Of a DNA stretch of 25,769 nt, positions 16,723 to 23,625 are shown piece after piece. Made by a program: the position numbers and the translations under genes. Location of the stretch: contig DGQS01000225.1 of assembly GCA_002389785.1 (NCBI GenBank), positions 1-25,769 on the forward strand, read 5' to 3'. The notes below the pieces were generated by a model. The model was not told the DNA's origin and ran no database searches. It worked only from the letters and a program-made list of their open reading frames with translations. This DNA comes from Bacteroidetes bacterium UBA4408. Lineage in GTDB: Bacteria > Bacteroidota > Bacteroidia > UBA4408. Each line of letters starts with the position of its first letter. The stretch's first letter is position 1.

Positions 16723-16992
16723 TTATTTGGGAGGGAAAATATCAATTATACTTCCGTCAGGCTGTTGTAAGCCCCAATGTGGGCCTTTAGGGTCGGGATG
16801 ATCAAAATCTGGATTAAGTTTTTGTCCAGTTTTCTCATTAACCCAATTCCCTTTGCCTGATTCTGCATCTCCATTACCTCTCCATTTCCAATCTTTCCCA
16901 GGTGATTCTCCTTTATTCCAAGGTAAATCATCAGCGCTAGGAACTGGGTAAATAAAACTAGCTGTTTGTGTTGGTAAGCCTATAAACCCCAC
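16723..16992 (-). CDS. Short orphan toxin tip with GPHW...IFP ending
   Basis: The frame gives 89 residues from a GTG at 16992 that lies inside a REP-like hairpin. The product ends GKGNWVNEKTGQKLNPDFDH, then GPHWGLQQPDGSIIDIFPPK. The combination of an NPD.DHP segment, GPHW and a terminal IFP motif is typical of a small C-terminal toxin domain of polymorphic toxins (I recall 'polymorphic toxin type 37', not verified). No Rhs core remains, as the sequence upstream is the REP hairpin and then the HEAT-like immunity gene. It is probably a displaced tip kept with its immunity gene. The likely activity is unknown. Confidence 0.55.
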   Translation of the reverse strand: MGFIGLPTQTASFIYPVPSADDLPWNKGESPGKDWKWRGNGDAESGKGNWVNEKTGQKLNPDFDHPDPKGPHWGLQQPDGSIIDIFPPK

Positions 16993-17011
16993 GAAGCAAA
17001 GCTTCGTGGGT
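16987..17011. repeat. REP-like hairpin, copy A
   Basis: A perfect 10-bp stem (16988-16997 with 17001-17010) closes on an AAA loop, followed by GTACTGGG. A diverged copy with the same downstream GTAC-GGG lies at 18755-18777. It sits exactly between an immunity gene (stop at 17019) and the GPHW toxin tip, and supplies that tip's only nearby start codon. It could also act as a terminator-like structure, but no T run follows on the minus strand. Confidence 0.65.
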
Positions 17012-17018
17012 ACTGGGT

Positions 17019-17567
17019 TTAAGAATTAATCAATAAAAGATTTTCTACGTATTCAAGATAATTTATTGTATCAAACTTTTCCTTTGGCTTTCCTTGGGAT
17101 TCAATTAAAATTTTGTGCTTACTGATAATTTGAATTGATTTCATTTTAATGTCATTATCAACTTTATTATGTAAAGATTCAATTAATTCAAGAGCTGAAG
17201 CTCTAACTTCAAGACTACCAGTACATAGTAATTCAATAAAATCAAGAAAATATTCCTTGCATTCTAATGGTTTGATTGATATAGCGTATAGAAAAGACCC
17301 ACTCTTCCCAGAATAATCCTTATTGTTTACAACTTTCATTAAAATAGGTACCGCTTGATCAGCTCCTAGTTGACCCAAACTAATTGCTACAGCATTTTTT
17401 TCTTTCCAGGTTAGTTTGTCAATTCTTGAAATTTTGTCCAATAAAAATGTTATTGCACTTTTATCGCCCGTTTTGCCCAATCCTCTATATGCCTCCACCC
17501 TCTGTTCTTCTGTTAAATGAGGGTCTTTTAAGTAATTAATAATTTGAATCACTTCGCTTTTTTCCAT
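17019..17567 (-). CDS. HEAT-repeat-like protein, candidate immunity protein
   Basis: From the ATG at 17567, which overlaps the upstream stop as TAATG, the product is 182 residues. An alternative ATG at 17585 adds six residues. It is all-helical with HEAT-like units: EEQRVEAYRGLGKTGDKSAI, then KNAVAISLGQLGADQAVPIL and SLEVRASALELIESLHNKV. Helical-repeat proteins are a known class of immunity proteins in polymorphic toxin loci and normally act by binding soluble toxin domains in the cytoplasm. Coupling to the Rhs tip just upstream (17567-18613) makes that its likely target. There is no signal peptide. Confidence 0.65.
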   Translation of the reverse strand: MEKSEVIQIINYLKDPHLTEEQRVEAYRGLGKTGDKSAITFLLDKISRIDKLTWKEKNAVAISLGQLGADQAVPILMKVVNNKDYSGKSGSFLYAISIKPLECKEYFLDFIELLCTGSLEVRASALELIESLHNKVDNDIKMKSIQIISKHKILIESQGKPKEKFDTINYLEYVENLLLINS

Positions 17568-18613
17568 TATCTGTTTTTCTTCCATGGGTTTTTACTATTG
17601 GGACCTTTTGGTCTACCTAAATTCTCCCAATCTTCGAAATCTTCTGGGGTCGCATCTTCTAATTCTTTACCACCTCCGTTATGCCACCAATCAATAAAAT
17701 CCTTATCTCGCAATAGACCATAATCCTTATCTCTTTGCCATTGTTTACCACCTTTCATTTTATCTTTCATATGAAGCACAGGAGGAGGAAAATAGTAAAT
17801 ATAAAGATAAATTGCTGCAAAAAATCCTACTGTAACAGCAGCTTGTGGTCCTGATAATCCAATTATTAGAGCTGCAGATAATGCTGCATCTGCATTATTG
17901 CTATTTTTAGTATTTTGAGTTTTAGGTAAATCAAATTCAACAAAAGTTTGCACTTCATAAGTCTTTGTATTTACTTTAATCAAATTTCCATTGTCATCAC
18001 GAACTGCGGTAGATTCACCAGTAGCACATCCACATCCCACAAAGTAACCTCGTTTTCCTGTATCTGGATTTCGACCAGGTAATGTTTTAGTAGGATCAAT
18101 TGTCCCATCCATTACACCTTCGGCGTATAAAGTATAGCTAAGTTGAAATTCACTCAATCCTTGATATTCAAAATCAATAGAAGTTGAATTATCCTTTGAA
18201 GCATCCACATGCTGTCCAACCCCACCGGTTCTTCCGCCAACTGCATCGCCTGATTCACCATCAATCCAATTAAAAAATGAAATGGTATTACCCCCTCTAG
18301 GAATATTTTGCCATCCACTTGGGTCGGTGTATTTTAAGGGGTTATTTAATGTATAGGAGTATCGATTATAATTTTGTGGATTTGTTGGGTCTTGTAAAAA
18401 CTTATCTGGGCTTAACATACGCCCCAATAACGGATCATACATTCGCCCATTCATATTAATTAATGCAAAATAGGTTAGGTGTTCATGTCCTGTATAACCT
18501 CTATAAAGCCAATCAGGAACTGTTGGAATATTGCTTGTTGTCCAATCAGCTGGGTTGCCGGCATTGCCCCAAGCATCGAAACTTTGCAAAGTTTTATTTG
18601 AAACATGCTGCAT
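17567..18613 (-). CDS. 5'-truncated Rhs module with unclassified toxin tip
   Basis: The 348-residue product begins MQHVS and joins the Rhs core at QSFDAWGNAGNPADW. It keeps only the last part of the Rhs core: WLYRGYTGHEHL, NGRMYDPLLGRMLSPDKFL, YSYTLNNPLKYTDPSGW. After DPSGW comes a Gly-rich linker (GGRTGGVGQHVDASKD), a hydrophobic stretch (AALIIGLSGPQAAVTVGFFA, then IYLYIYYFPPP) and a basic C-terminal domain (LLRDKDFIDWWHNGGGKELE and a Lys/Asn-rich end). I do not recognise the C-terminal domain; WWH might be catalytic. The core is more diverged from the three other core copies than they are from each other. A TACATTTG box sits directly upstream, so this orphan module may be expressed by itself. 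Confidence 0.75.
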   Translation of the reverse strand: MQHVSNKTLQSFDAWGNAGNPADWTTSNIPTVPDWLYRGYTGHEHLTYFALINMNGRMYDPLLGRMLSPDKFLQDPTNPQNYNRYSYTLNNPLKYTDPSGWQNIPRGGNTISFFNWIDGESGDAVGGRTGGVGQHVDASKDNSTSIDFEYQGLSEFQLSYTLYAEGVMDGTIDPTKTLPGRNPDTGKRGYFVGCGCATGESTAVRDDNGNLIKVNTKTYEVQTFVEFDLPKTQNTKNSNNADAALSAALIIGLSGPQAAVTVGFFAAIYLYIYYFPPPVLHMKDKMKGGKQWQRDKDYGLLRDKDFIDWWHNGGGKELEDATPEDFEDWENLGRPKGPNSKNPWKKNR

Positions 18614-18617
18614 TAAA

Positions 18618-18625
18618 CAAATGTA
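18618..18625 (-). promoter_or_regulatory. Candidate -7 element in front of the orphan Rhs module
   Basis: On the minus strand TACATTTG fits TAnnTTTG and ends 4 bases before the ATG at 18613. No -33 TTTG at normal spacing was found, so this is weak evidence. Confidence 0.3.
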
Positions 18626-18754
18626 ATTATTTTATTGCGCAGTTTTAAAGGATGATTTTAGTAGAGAAATTTAGTGTTGCGGCTTTGAAGAATACTTCGG
18701 TGGAATATTGGTTTTGTGCATCACTATCCAAGCAAAGCTTTACTTATTAAGGCC

Positions 18755-18777
18755 ACACGAAGCAGAGCTTCGCGGGT
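18755..18777. repeat. REP-like hairpin, copy B
   Basis: CGAAGC-AGA-GCTTCG (18758-18772) plus the following GGGTAC and GGG match the hairpin at 16987-17011 with a few changes. It lies between the orphan Rhs module and the plus-strand gene tail. The stretch 18614-18928 holds only this repeat, the gene tail, a terminator and a 32-codon plus-strand frame (ATG near 18653) that I cannot support as a gene. Confidence 0.6.
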
Positions 18778-18782
18778 ACGGG

Positions 18783-18878
18783 GAAGAAAAGCACACTATC
18801 TACACTATGCTTGATGCTTTTGTAGGTAAGAAAAAATTAAAAGATGCTTTGAAAAATGTATTACACGATGTAAAATAG
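18783..18878 (+). pseudogene. C-terminal tail of a plus-strand gene, possibly an HTH regulator
   Basis: The last 31 codons before a TAG read EEKHTIYTMLDAFVGKKKLK, then DALKNVLHDVK, with a rho-independent terminator immediately after. The pattern looks like the C-terminal helix found in some Bacteroidota XRE-type regulators or antitoxins, from memory only. Upstream the frame runs into the REP-like hairpin, so the gene was cut there. It is read opposite to the Rhs array. Confidence 0.4.
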
Positions 18879-18902
18879 CAAAAGCCCCGAAAGGGGCTTT
18901 GC
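18879..18902. terminator. Bidirectional rho-independent terminator
   Basis: AAAGCCCC-GAAA-GGGGCTTT forms an 8-bp stem with a GAAA tetraloop, extendable with one bulge. On the minus strand it is followed by TTTTGCTATTTT and terminates the Rhs/STM3941-like unit that ends at 18929. On the plus strand it follows the truncated gene tail. Confidence 0.75.
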
Positions 18903-18928
18903 TTGTATGTTTTAAGACTTCAATACTC

Positions 18929-19459
18929 TTACTTGTTTTTTTTTAATTCTACGGTAATCAAAGCTTCCAAATCTTCAAAATTCATTTTTAATGAGTTTGG
19001 CGTTATTGAAATAGGAGAACCATAAGTTTTACAACTCATTTCTACAGCTCTTTTTGAAATAAAATTTTTTGCTCTTTGTATATACTTTTCGGGATTATTG
19101 GTATGTATTATTAAAAACTTAGTAGACATTACCTTTTTTTTCTCCACCATAGTAATATCATTCCACTCAATCAAACCCATACTTGTAGCGTTTGTATTAT
19201 CTGTTATTCCATTCTCATCAATGACTAAACCGGGTTTATTATCAAATAATTTTCTAACTATAAAAATTAAACAAAGGCTAAAAAAAATAACTCCTACAAT
19301 CCCAATAATTCTGATAATCTCAGGGTTTCTAAAAATAGGCGAAACAAAATCTTCTGGCTTTTGAGCCCCTAAATACCCGACTATAATAAAAAGTCCGGCC
19401 CCTATTAAGGCAACGATAGCCTTCTTTTTGCTCAATTGAATTTCAATTTTATCACTCAT
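18929..19459 (-). CDS. STM3941-like membrane protein, candidate immunity protein
   Basis: The 176-residue product starts at the ATG at 19459, 16 bases after the Rhs stop; the longer frame to 19516 would overlap the toxin gene. MSDKIEIQLSKKKAIVALIG leads into TM1, with TM2 at IIGIVGVIFFSLCLIFIV. A soluble domain follows (PGLVIDENGITDNTN, GLIEWNDITMVEKKK, KFLIIHTNNPEKYIQ) with a PH-like beta pattern. This layout matches proteins annotated as 'STM3941 family', which frequently sit beside toxins. I infer immunity to the glycine-zipper toxin tip just upstream. Function beyond that is unknown. Confidence 0.65.
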   Translation of the reverse strand: MSDKIEIQLSKKKAIVALIGAGLFIIVGYLGAQKPEDFVSPIFRNPEIIRIIGIVGVIFFSLCLIFIVRKLFDNKPGLVIDENGITDNTNATSMGLIEWNDITMVEKKKVMSTKFLIIHTNNPEKYIQRAKNFISKRAVEMSCKTYGSPISITPNSLKMNFEDLEALITVELKKNK

Positions 19460-19475
19460 AATTATTGTAGTTTGA

Positions 19476-20690
19476 TTATCTTCCGTGATAATAATTAACA
19501 ACTCCACCTCCAACATTACCGCCTAAATAACCACCCCCAAAACCTCCTATAAATCCACCTATTATTGCTCCAGGGATAGCACCAACACCTCCAAACCATA
19601 CACCAATTCCTGCCCCAATTTCTGCCCCTAATGCTGCTCCTCCAATGCCCCCACCTATACCACCAACTGTCTGTCCTGCTGCACTCTGTGCATTGTAACC
19701 AAACTGCCCTCCATCCATCTGATAGCCATTATAAGTTTCAATGCCTCCAATAATGGCAGTAGCAATTACTGTGGCTCTGCCCGCCAATTTATAATTACTT
19801 GCAGCTTTAAAAGCACCCGAACGACCGCCTGTATATTGATTACCGCCCCAAGAGTTATTATAGTACTTACCATTCTTACCAAGCCATTGATTACCTGGTC
19901 TTGAAGCCGTTTCTAAAGCACCATAAATTCCGCCTCCAATATCTAAAGCTAATTTTGAATTATCCCAACCCCCTCCACTTTGAGCCCCTTCATTCGGATC
20001 TATTTTGATTGTAGCGATATCCTTAAGGTAAATTTCACCACCCATAAATCCGCCAAGCGATGCATTAATACTTATGGCAGTATTCAAAGAAATATCACCG
20101 GTTTGAATCCCAGTATTTTGTTGAATCAAATTTGTTACCCTTCTTTCTGAAATAGTAATGACCCCATTTTTTAATTCGGCATTGAAACTCTTATTTCCTT
20201 CATTAAATAAATTCACAGCTTCCCCTGCATCGGCAGTATTTACAACAGTACCATCAGCTTGAGTAACTTTAAAGAAACTAGAAATACCCTTAGGATGAAC
20301 TATACCTCCCGCTCTTTCAGCTTCAAGATACTCAAATTTAGTACATGCTACCCCGTCAACTAAATAACCCATAGCTCCATTCGGATCCCATGCTTCACCT
20401 CCATTACTTGGAGTTTCTAAATTAAATCCCTGCGTCAAACGTAAAAACTGATACCCCCCATACGCCCACCCACTAGGGTCAGTATATTTTAAAGGATTAT
20501 TAAGCACATAACTGTATCCATTGTAGTTTTGTGTATTACTTGGGTTTTGCAACAATTTATCGGGGCTTAAAAAGCGAGCAAGCACAGGATCGTACATGCG
20601 GCCGTTCATGTTTATTAGGTCAAATTCTTTTAGGTGTTCATGGCCGGTATAGCCGCGGTATAGCCAGTTGGGGGTTTGAAGGTTTTTCAT
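19476..20690 (-). CDS. 5'-truncated Rhs module with glycine-zipper toxin tip
   Basis: The 404-residue product starts at an ATG overlapping the previous stop (ATGA), as MKNLQTPNWLYRGYTG. It therefore keeps only about 70 residues of Rhs core, up to LKYTDPSGWAY. The tip has a linker (MGYLVDGVACTKFEYLEAER), a beta-rich middle (GVITISERRVTNLIQQNTGI, EIYLKDIATIKID) and a C-terminus very rich in glycine. That end contains GxxxG-type repeats (VGGIGGGIGGAALGAEIGAG, then PGAIIGGFIGGFGGGYLGG). Glycine zippers pack transmembrane helices and occur in pore-forming or membrane-inserting proteins, so a membrane-acting toxin is likely. The partner is the two-TM protein downstream. Confidence 0.75.
   Translation of the reverse strand: MKNLQTPNWLYRGYTGHEHLKEFDLINMNGRMYDPVLARFLSPDKLLQNPSNTQNYNGYSYVLNNPLKYTDPSGWAYGGYQFLRLTQGFNLETPSNGGEAWDPNGAMGYLVDGVACTKFEYLEAERAGGIVHPKGISSFFKVTQADGTVVNTADAGEAVNLFNEGNKSFNAELKNGVITISERRVTNLIQQNTGIQTGDISLNTAISINASLGGFMGGEIYLKDIATIKIDPNEGAQSGGGWDNSKLALDIGGGIYGALETASRPGNQWLGKNGKYYNNSWGGNQYTGGRSGAFKAASNYKLAGRATVIATAIIGGIETYNGYQMDGGQFGYNAQSAAGQTVGGIGGGIGGAALGAEIGAGIGVWFGGVGAIPGAIIGGFIGGFGGGYLGGNVGGGVVNYYHGR
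20460..20673 (-). repeat. Direct repeat of the Rhs core, copy 3 of 3 (short)
   Basis: This is the shortest core copy, colinear with 25339-25552 (offset 4879). It ends at the codons for NWLYRGYTG, where the sequence switches to a new start codon coupled to the upstream immunity gene. Confidence 0.8.
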
Positions 20691-21103
20691 TTACCTTCAG
20701 AATTCTTAGGTAAACTTAAAAGGTTCTTAACATTATATTTTTTAAAAAGAACTAACATATCTTCATAAATTCCAAATAGATTGTCGTTTGTATTTAATTC
20801 AGAATTTGAATCCACCTTTTCTTCAAATGCTAATTTTGTAAACATATTATATTGCAAAATAAAAAGTAATTGTCCTGATAAAGTATCGGTTGAGTCTTTT
20901 GAAATTTGTTGATTTAAATAAGTTCTAGCTTCATCATAATACCTATTATTTTCACAATTAGTATCAATAAATCTTCTAACTAAAAAATCGCCATAGGTAT
21001 CAGTATTTTGAGCATTACCTGTTGAACAACAAAAGTAGATACCCAGAAATAAAACTTTAAAAAAAATCGAAAATTGTTTATTTGCTATCACTATTGTAGT
21101 CAT
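20687..21103 (-). CDS. Exported protein, candidate periplasmic immunity protein
   Basis: From the ATG at 21103 the product is 138 residues with a signal peptide (FFKVLFLGIYFCCSTGNAQ, cleavage near residue 32). A helical mature part follows (RYYDEARTYLNQQISKDSTD, then FGIYEDMLVLFKKYNVKNLL). The frame extends up to 21154, but that would overlap the Rhs gene by 77 bases and put the signal peptide too deep, so 21103 is preferred (26-base overlap). An exported immunity protein implies that its toxin acts from the periplasm or at the membrane. No family was recognised. Its stop overlaps the start of the next Rhs module as ATGA. Confidence 0.6.
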   Translation of the reverse strand: MTTIVIANKQFSIFFKVLFLGIYFCCSTGNAQNTDTYGDFLVRRFIDTNCENNRYYDEARTYLNQQISKDSTDTLSGQLLFILQYNMFTKLAFEEKVDSNSELNTNDNLFGIYEDMLVLFKKYNVKNLLSLPKNSEGK

Positions 21104-22853
21104 AAAAAGGATTAAAATTGGTATTGATATTAAATGTTCTTCCATCTCTATCAATAATATTTAAGGTATCATCAATTATTACTTGGACATTCATTTCATG
21201 TGGAATAGGATATAATTTCGGTAATTTATTTGGACGTTCTGCGTTTACAATGTCACAAAATTGAAGTATTAGTAACACTCCAATATTCAATTTAGTTAAA
21301 TTTGATTTAAAATTTACAGCATCTTTTAATTTTTTACTTTCTGTTTGCACTTGTTTATTAAATTTATCCAATTTAGCTCTTAATTCTTTATTTCTAGCAT
21401 GTTTAGCTTCAATAGCAGCTTCTGCCTTTTCCTCTGAATCGAATATTTGGTCGGTTAGTGGATCGTTATCATAAACAAATACAAATTCATTAAAATGCTT
21501 CTCTTGCATAAAAACATTGTCGCCCTTGTCATCTTTTATTCGAAGTAAGGCCAATGCCAATTCCTTACTAATTGGCATTCCATCAATGGTATATTGTCCT
21601 TTTACAACAGCATCCATTTCGTCACCACTATCGGGGGTGATTTGTGAATCAATTATTCTTTCGTAATAACGATGTCCAATATACGCCCACCCACTAGGGT
21701 CAGTATATTTTAAAGGATTATTAAGTACATAACTGTAGCCATTGTAATTTTGCGTATTACTTGGATTTTGCAACAATTTATCGGGGCTCAAAAAGCGGGC
21801 TAGTACAGGATCGTACATACGTCCGTTCATGTTTATTAGGGCAAATTCTTTTAGATGCTCGTGTCCGGTGTAGCCGCGGTACAGCCAATTGGGAAGGTTG
21901 GGTATGTTGTTAGTGGTCCAGTCGGCAGGGTTGCGGGCATTGCCCCAAGCATCGAAACTTTGATTGAGTTTGTTTCCATTGTCGTCAACCAAGGTTGTTA
22001 TACTACCTAAGTTATCGGTATATACATAGTGCATGTTGCCTTGGCTTGCGCCATTTTGTTTCACATACATAGCAGCTAATCCGGTGGGTGCGCTAATGTA
22101 AGTTATTTCATAAACGTTGGTTCCTTCGGTTGTTTTTTCATATCCGTCTAAATAAATTCGTTCACACAAGAGTGCGTTGCTCACTGCATCGCGCAATTGT
22201 GAACGCTTGCGCTCATCGTTGGGTCCGTAGCTTAAGTTAAGTTTATAATTTGCTTCTTCAAGCGTCGCTATTTTATCAAACGAGGTGTAAGTAATGTTTT
22301 GAAGATCTTGTGAAATTAAATGGTTAGGATCTTCAACACCAATTACTGCATTGGGTTTAGCTCCATAATTATAGAGTCCAAGCTCGGTTTTCGATTCAAT
22401 ATTGCCATTTGCAGTATAAGTTAGTTCACTTACAAGGGTATTGTTTAATGAAATAGTCTTTAATCTATCTAAATTATCGTAAGTAAAATCCTCTGTAAGA
22501 TTATGCAAAACATCCTCCCGTTGAAGCATATTTCCATTACGCATATCAAAAGTATAGTGCATGTTTTGAATTCCGGTAGTTTTGTTTTCTTTCAAAAATC
22601 CAAAATTTGAATACAAGTTTTCAGATGGTGTATTAGTTCCGAGTGTAAATTTAGTAAATTGTCCGGATGCACTTATTTCGCCTAAACTCCAAATTGCCGC
22701 TCCATTATCTGCCCTTTTAATTTTGGTAGTATATCCTTTAGTGTCGTATTCATATTCTACAGCAAAACCTCCCGGATAGGTTAATTTTTGTAATCGATTT
22801 TCAGCGTTGTATTCGAGCAAAGAAGTATAAAATTGATTGTGTACTTCTTCCAC
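21078..22853 (-). CDS. 5'-truncated Rhs protein with toxin tip
   Basis: The 591-residue product starts at GTG 22853, but the Rhs frame is open upstream to 22904 (SYEYDALNRPVKK) and then stops at a TAA lying in the RAYT-derived repeat. The N-terminal and most repeat parts of the Rhs shell are therefore missing. Several YD repeats are visible (FAVEYEYDTKGYTTKIKRAD, FTYDNLDRLKTI), then the core (MYDPVLARFLSPDKLLQNPS, LKYTDPSGWAY). The tip after DPSGW has a linker YTIDGMPISKELALALLRI, a Lys/Ala-rich coiled region (EAAIEAKHARNKELRAKL) and one hydrophobic segment (LNIGVLLILQFCDIV). The toxin family is not recognised. A promoter in the RAYT remnant points into it. Confidence 0.75.
   Translation of the reverse strand: MEEVHNQFYTSLLEYNAENRLQKLTYPGGFAVEYEYDTKGYTTKIKRADNGAAIWSLGEISASGQFTKFTLGTNTPSENLYSNFGFLKENKTTGIQNMHYTFDMRNGNMLQREDVLHNLTEDFTYDNLDRLKTISLNNTLVSELTYTANGNIESKTELGLYNYGAKPNAVIGVEDPNHLISQDLQNITYTSFDKIATLEEANYKLNLSYGPNDERKRSQLRDAVSNALLCERIYLDGYEKTTEGTNVYEITYISAPTGLAAMYVKQNGASQGNMHYVYTDNLGSITTLVDDNGNKLNQSFDAWGNARNPADWTTNNIPNLPNWLYRGYTGHEHLKEFALINMNGRMYDPVLARFLSPDKLLQNPSNTQNYNGYSYVLNNPLKYTDPSGWAYIGHRYYERIIDSQITPDSGDEMDAVVKGQYTIDGMPISKELALALLRIKDDKGDNVFMQEKHFNEFVFVYDNDPLTDQIFDSEEKAEAAIEAKHARNKELRAKLDKFNKQVQTESKKLKDAVNFKSNLTKLNIGVLLILQFCDIVNAERPNKLPKLYPIPHEMNVQVIIDDTLNIIDRDGRTFNINTNFNPFYDYNSDSK
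21679..22111 (-). repeat. Direct repeat of the Rhs core, copy 2 of 3
   Basis: This stretch aligns without gaps to 25337-25769 at an offset of 3658 with very few differences, and its left part aligns to about 20460-20673. The repeat encodes the Rhs core up to SGWAY. Near-identity suggests recent duplication or ongoing gene conversion. These blocks are natural sites for homologous exchange of toxin tips. Confidence 0.85.
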
Positions 22854-22901
22854 TTTTTTTACCGGGCGGTTTAAAGCATCGTACTCATAGCTGACTTTGG
22901 T

Positions 22902-22993
22902 GTGTTACAAAATTTATACTTACCGGATCCCTGAACTTATACTTTTCTGACATCCTTGCAAAATTAAGATATGTGTATTTAATAGCAAGTGCA
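22902..22993 (-). mobile_element. RAYT transposase 5' remnant with promoter (copy 2)
   Basis: This is the partner of the 14311-14402 unit, colinear with it at an offset of 8590 and differing at about 10 positions. On the minus strand TTG (22988-22986), a 19-base gap and TAATTTTG (22966-22959) form a promoter. The ATG at 22953 opens MSEKYKFRDPVSINFVT, the RAYT-like N-terminus. Here the frame continues for five codons into Rhs DNA and stops. No REP arms flank this copy. It separates a truncated RelE-like gene from a truncated Rhs gene. Confidence 0.65.
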
Positions 22994-23183
22994 TTGGTGT
23001 TGTTTTAAAATTCGCATTGCTATTGCTTCTAAAGGTAAAGGCAAAAGCGGTGGTGCAAGAATTATTGCTAACATTGTTATTACTGATGCTACCGTTTATC
23101 TGCTTTCCATTTATGATAAATCCGAAAAAGAAAATCTGACAGATAAAGAACTGGATGAGCTGCTGAAAGCTATTCCTAAATAA
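22989..23183 (+). pseudogene. C-terminal remnant of a RelE/HigB-family toxin
   Basis: The last 57 or so residues of the frame (KIRIAIASKGKGKSGGARII, then VYLLSIYDKSEKENLTDKEL and LLKAIPK) match the C-terminal half of RelE/HigB-type toxins of type II toxin-antitoxin systems. These have a conserved KGKSGGAR and YLLxIYDKxE pattern. Such toxins are ribosome-dependent mRNA interferases. The N-terminal half is missing; the frame begins in the RAYT-derived repeat. No antitoxin gene follows; instead there is a terminator. It is read opposite to the Rhs array and is surely non-functional. Confidence 0.7.
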
Positions 23184-23184
23184 C

Positions 23185-23213
23185 AATAAAGCCCGCAAAT
23201 TGCGGGCTTTATT
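23185..23213. terminator. Bidirectional terminator between RelE remnant and Rhs array
   Basis: A 13-bp perfect stem (23185-23197 with 23201-23213) with a 3-base loop contains the GC-rich core GCCCGC. It starts 2 bases after the RelE-like stop on the plus strand and 5 bases after the stop of the 23218-23625 gene on the minus strand. Confidence 0.8.
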
Positions 23214-23217
23214 ATGT

Positions 23218-23625
23218 TTACATTCTGCTAAGCCACGTGGCTAAAACAATGAAGATTAAAGGTGTGAGTAAAAAATAGGCAATGCCGATTAGTGCCATTT
23301 GTTTTTTCTTACCGAGAAATCTCTCTTCATAATGCGATATTATCCTGATGTAATTCTCTTTCTTTAAAAAATAATATTTACAGATAAAGTACCATACAAA
23401 AAACACAATAAAAAAAGAGACTTTTGTCAGAATATTATATGGGAATGGTGTTAGAGCCCCTTTTGGAATTATAAATTTCAAAGGAAAGAAAAGTACAATC
23501 GTATTTGTTGATAGAAGGACTGAATAAATTGACGAAGCCAAATTCTCATCCTTTTCACCCACACGTTTCACAAGCGTAAAAACTCTATACAAACAATAAT
23601 ATACAAACTCAAATACATTTATCAT
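23218..23625 (-). CDS. Multi-pass membrane protein, candidate immunity protein
   Basis: The 135-residue product has about three transmembrane segments (SVLLSTNTIVLFFPLKFIIP, VSFFIVFFVWYFICKYYF and MALIGIAYFLLTPLIFIVLA) and charged loops. The ATG at 23625 overlaps the stop of the toxin tip upstream as ATGA, so they are translationally coupled. An immunity protein confined to the inner membrane is the usual partner of a pore-forming toxin. No family was recognised. It is last in its unit, followed by a terminator. Confidence 0.6.
   Translation of the reverse strand: MINVFEFVYYCLYRVFTLVKRVGEKDENLASSIYSVLLSTNTIVLFFPLKFIIPKGALTPFPYNILTKVSFFIVFFVWYFICKYYFLKKENYIRIISHYEERFLGKKKQMALIGIAYFLLTPLIFIVLATWLSRM

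Noticed and set aside
18653..18751. 32-codon plus-strand frame starting MILVEKFSVAALKN
   Set aside because: It has no recognisable similarity, promoter or partner and ends next to the REP hairpin. It could be a relic, but nothing supports a gene.
22853..22904. Frameshift sequencing error linking the Rhs frame to sequence further right
   Set aside because: The sequence right of 22904 is the RAYT-derived repeat and then a RelE remnant on the other strand, so there is no Rhs sequence to rejoin. The truncation is real.
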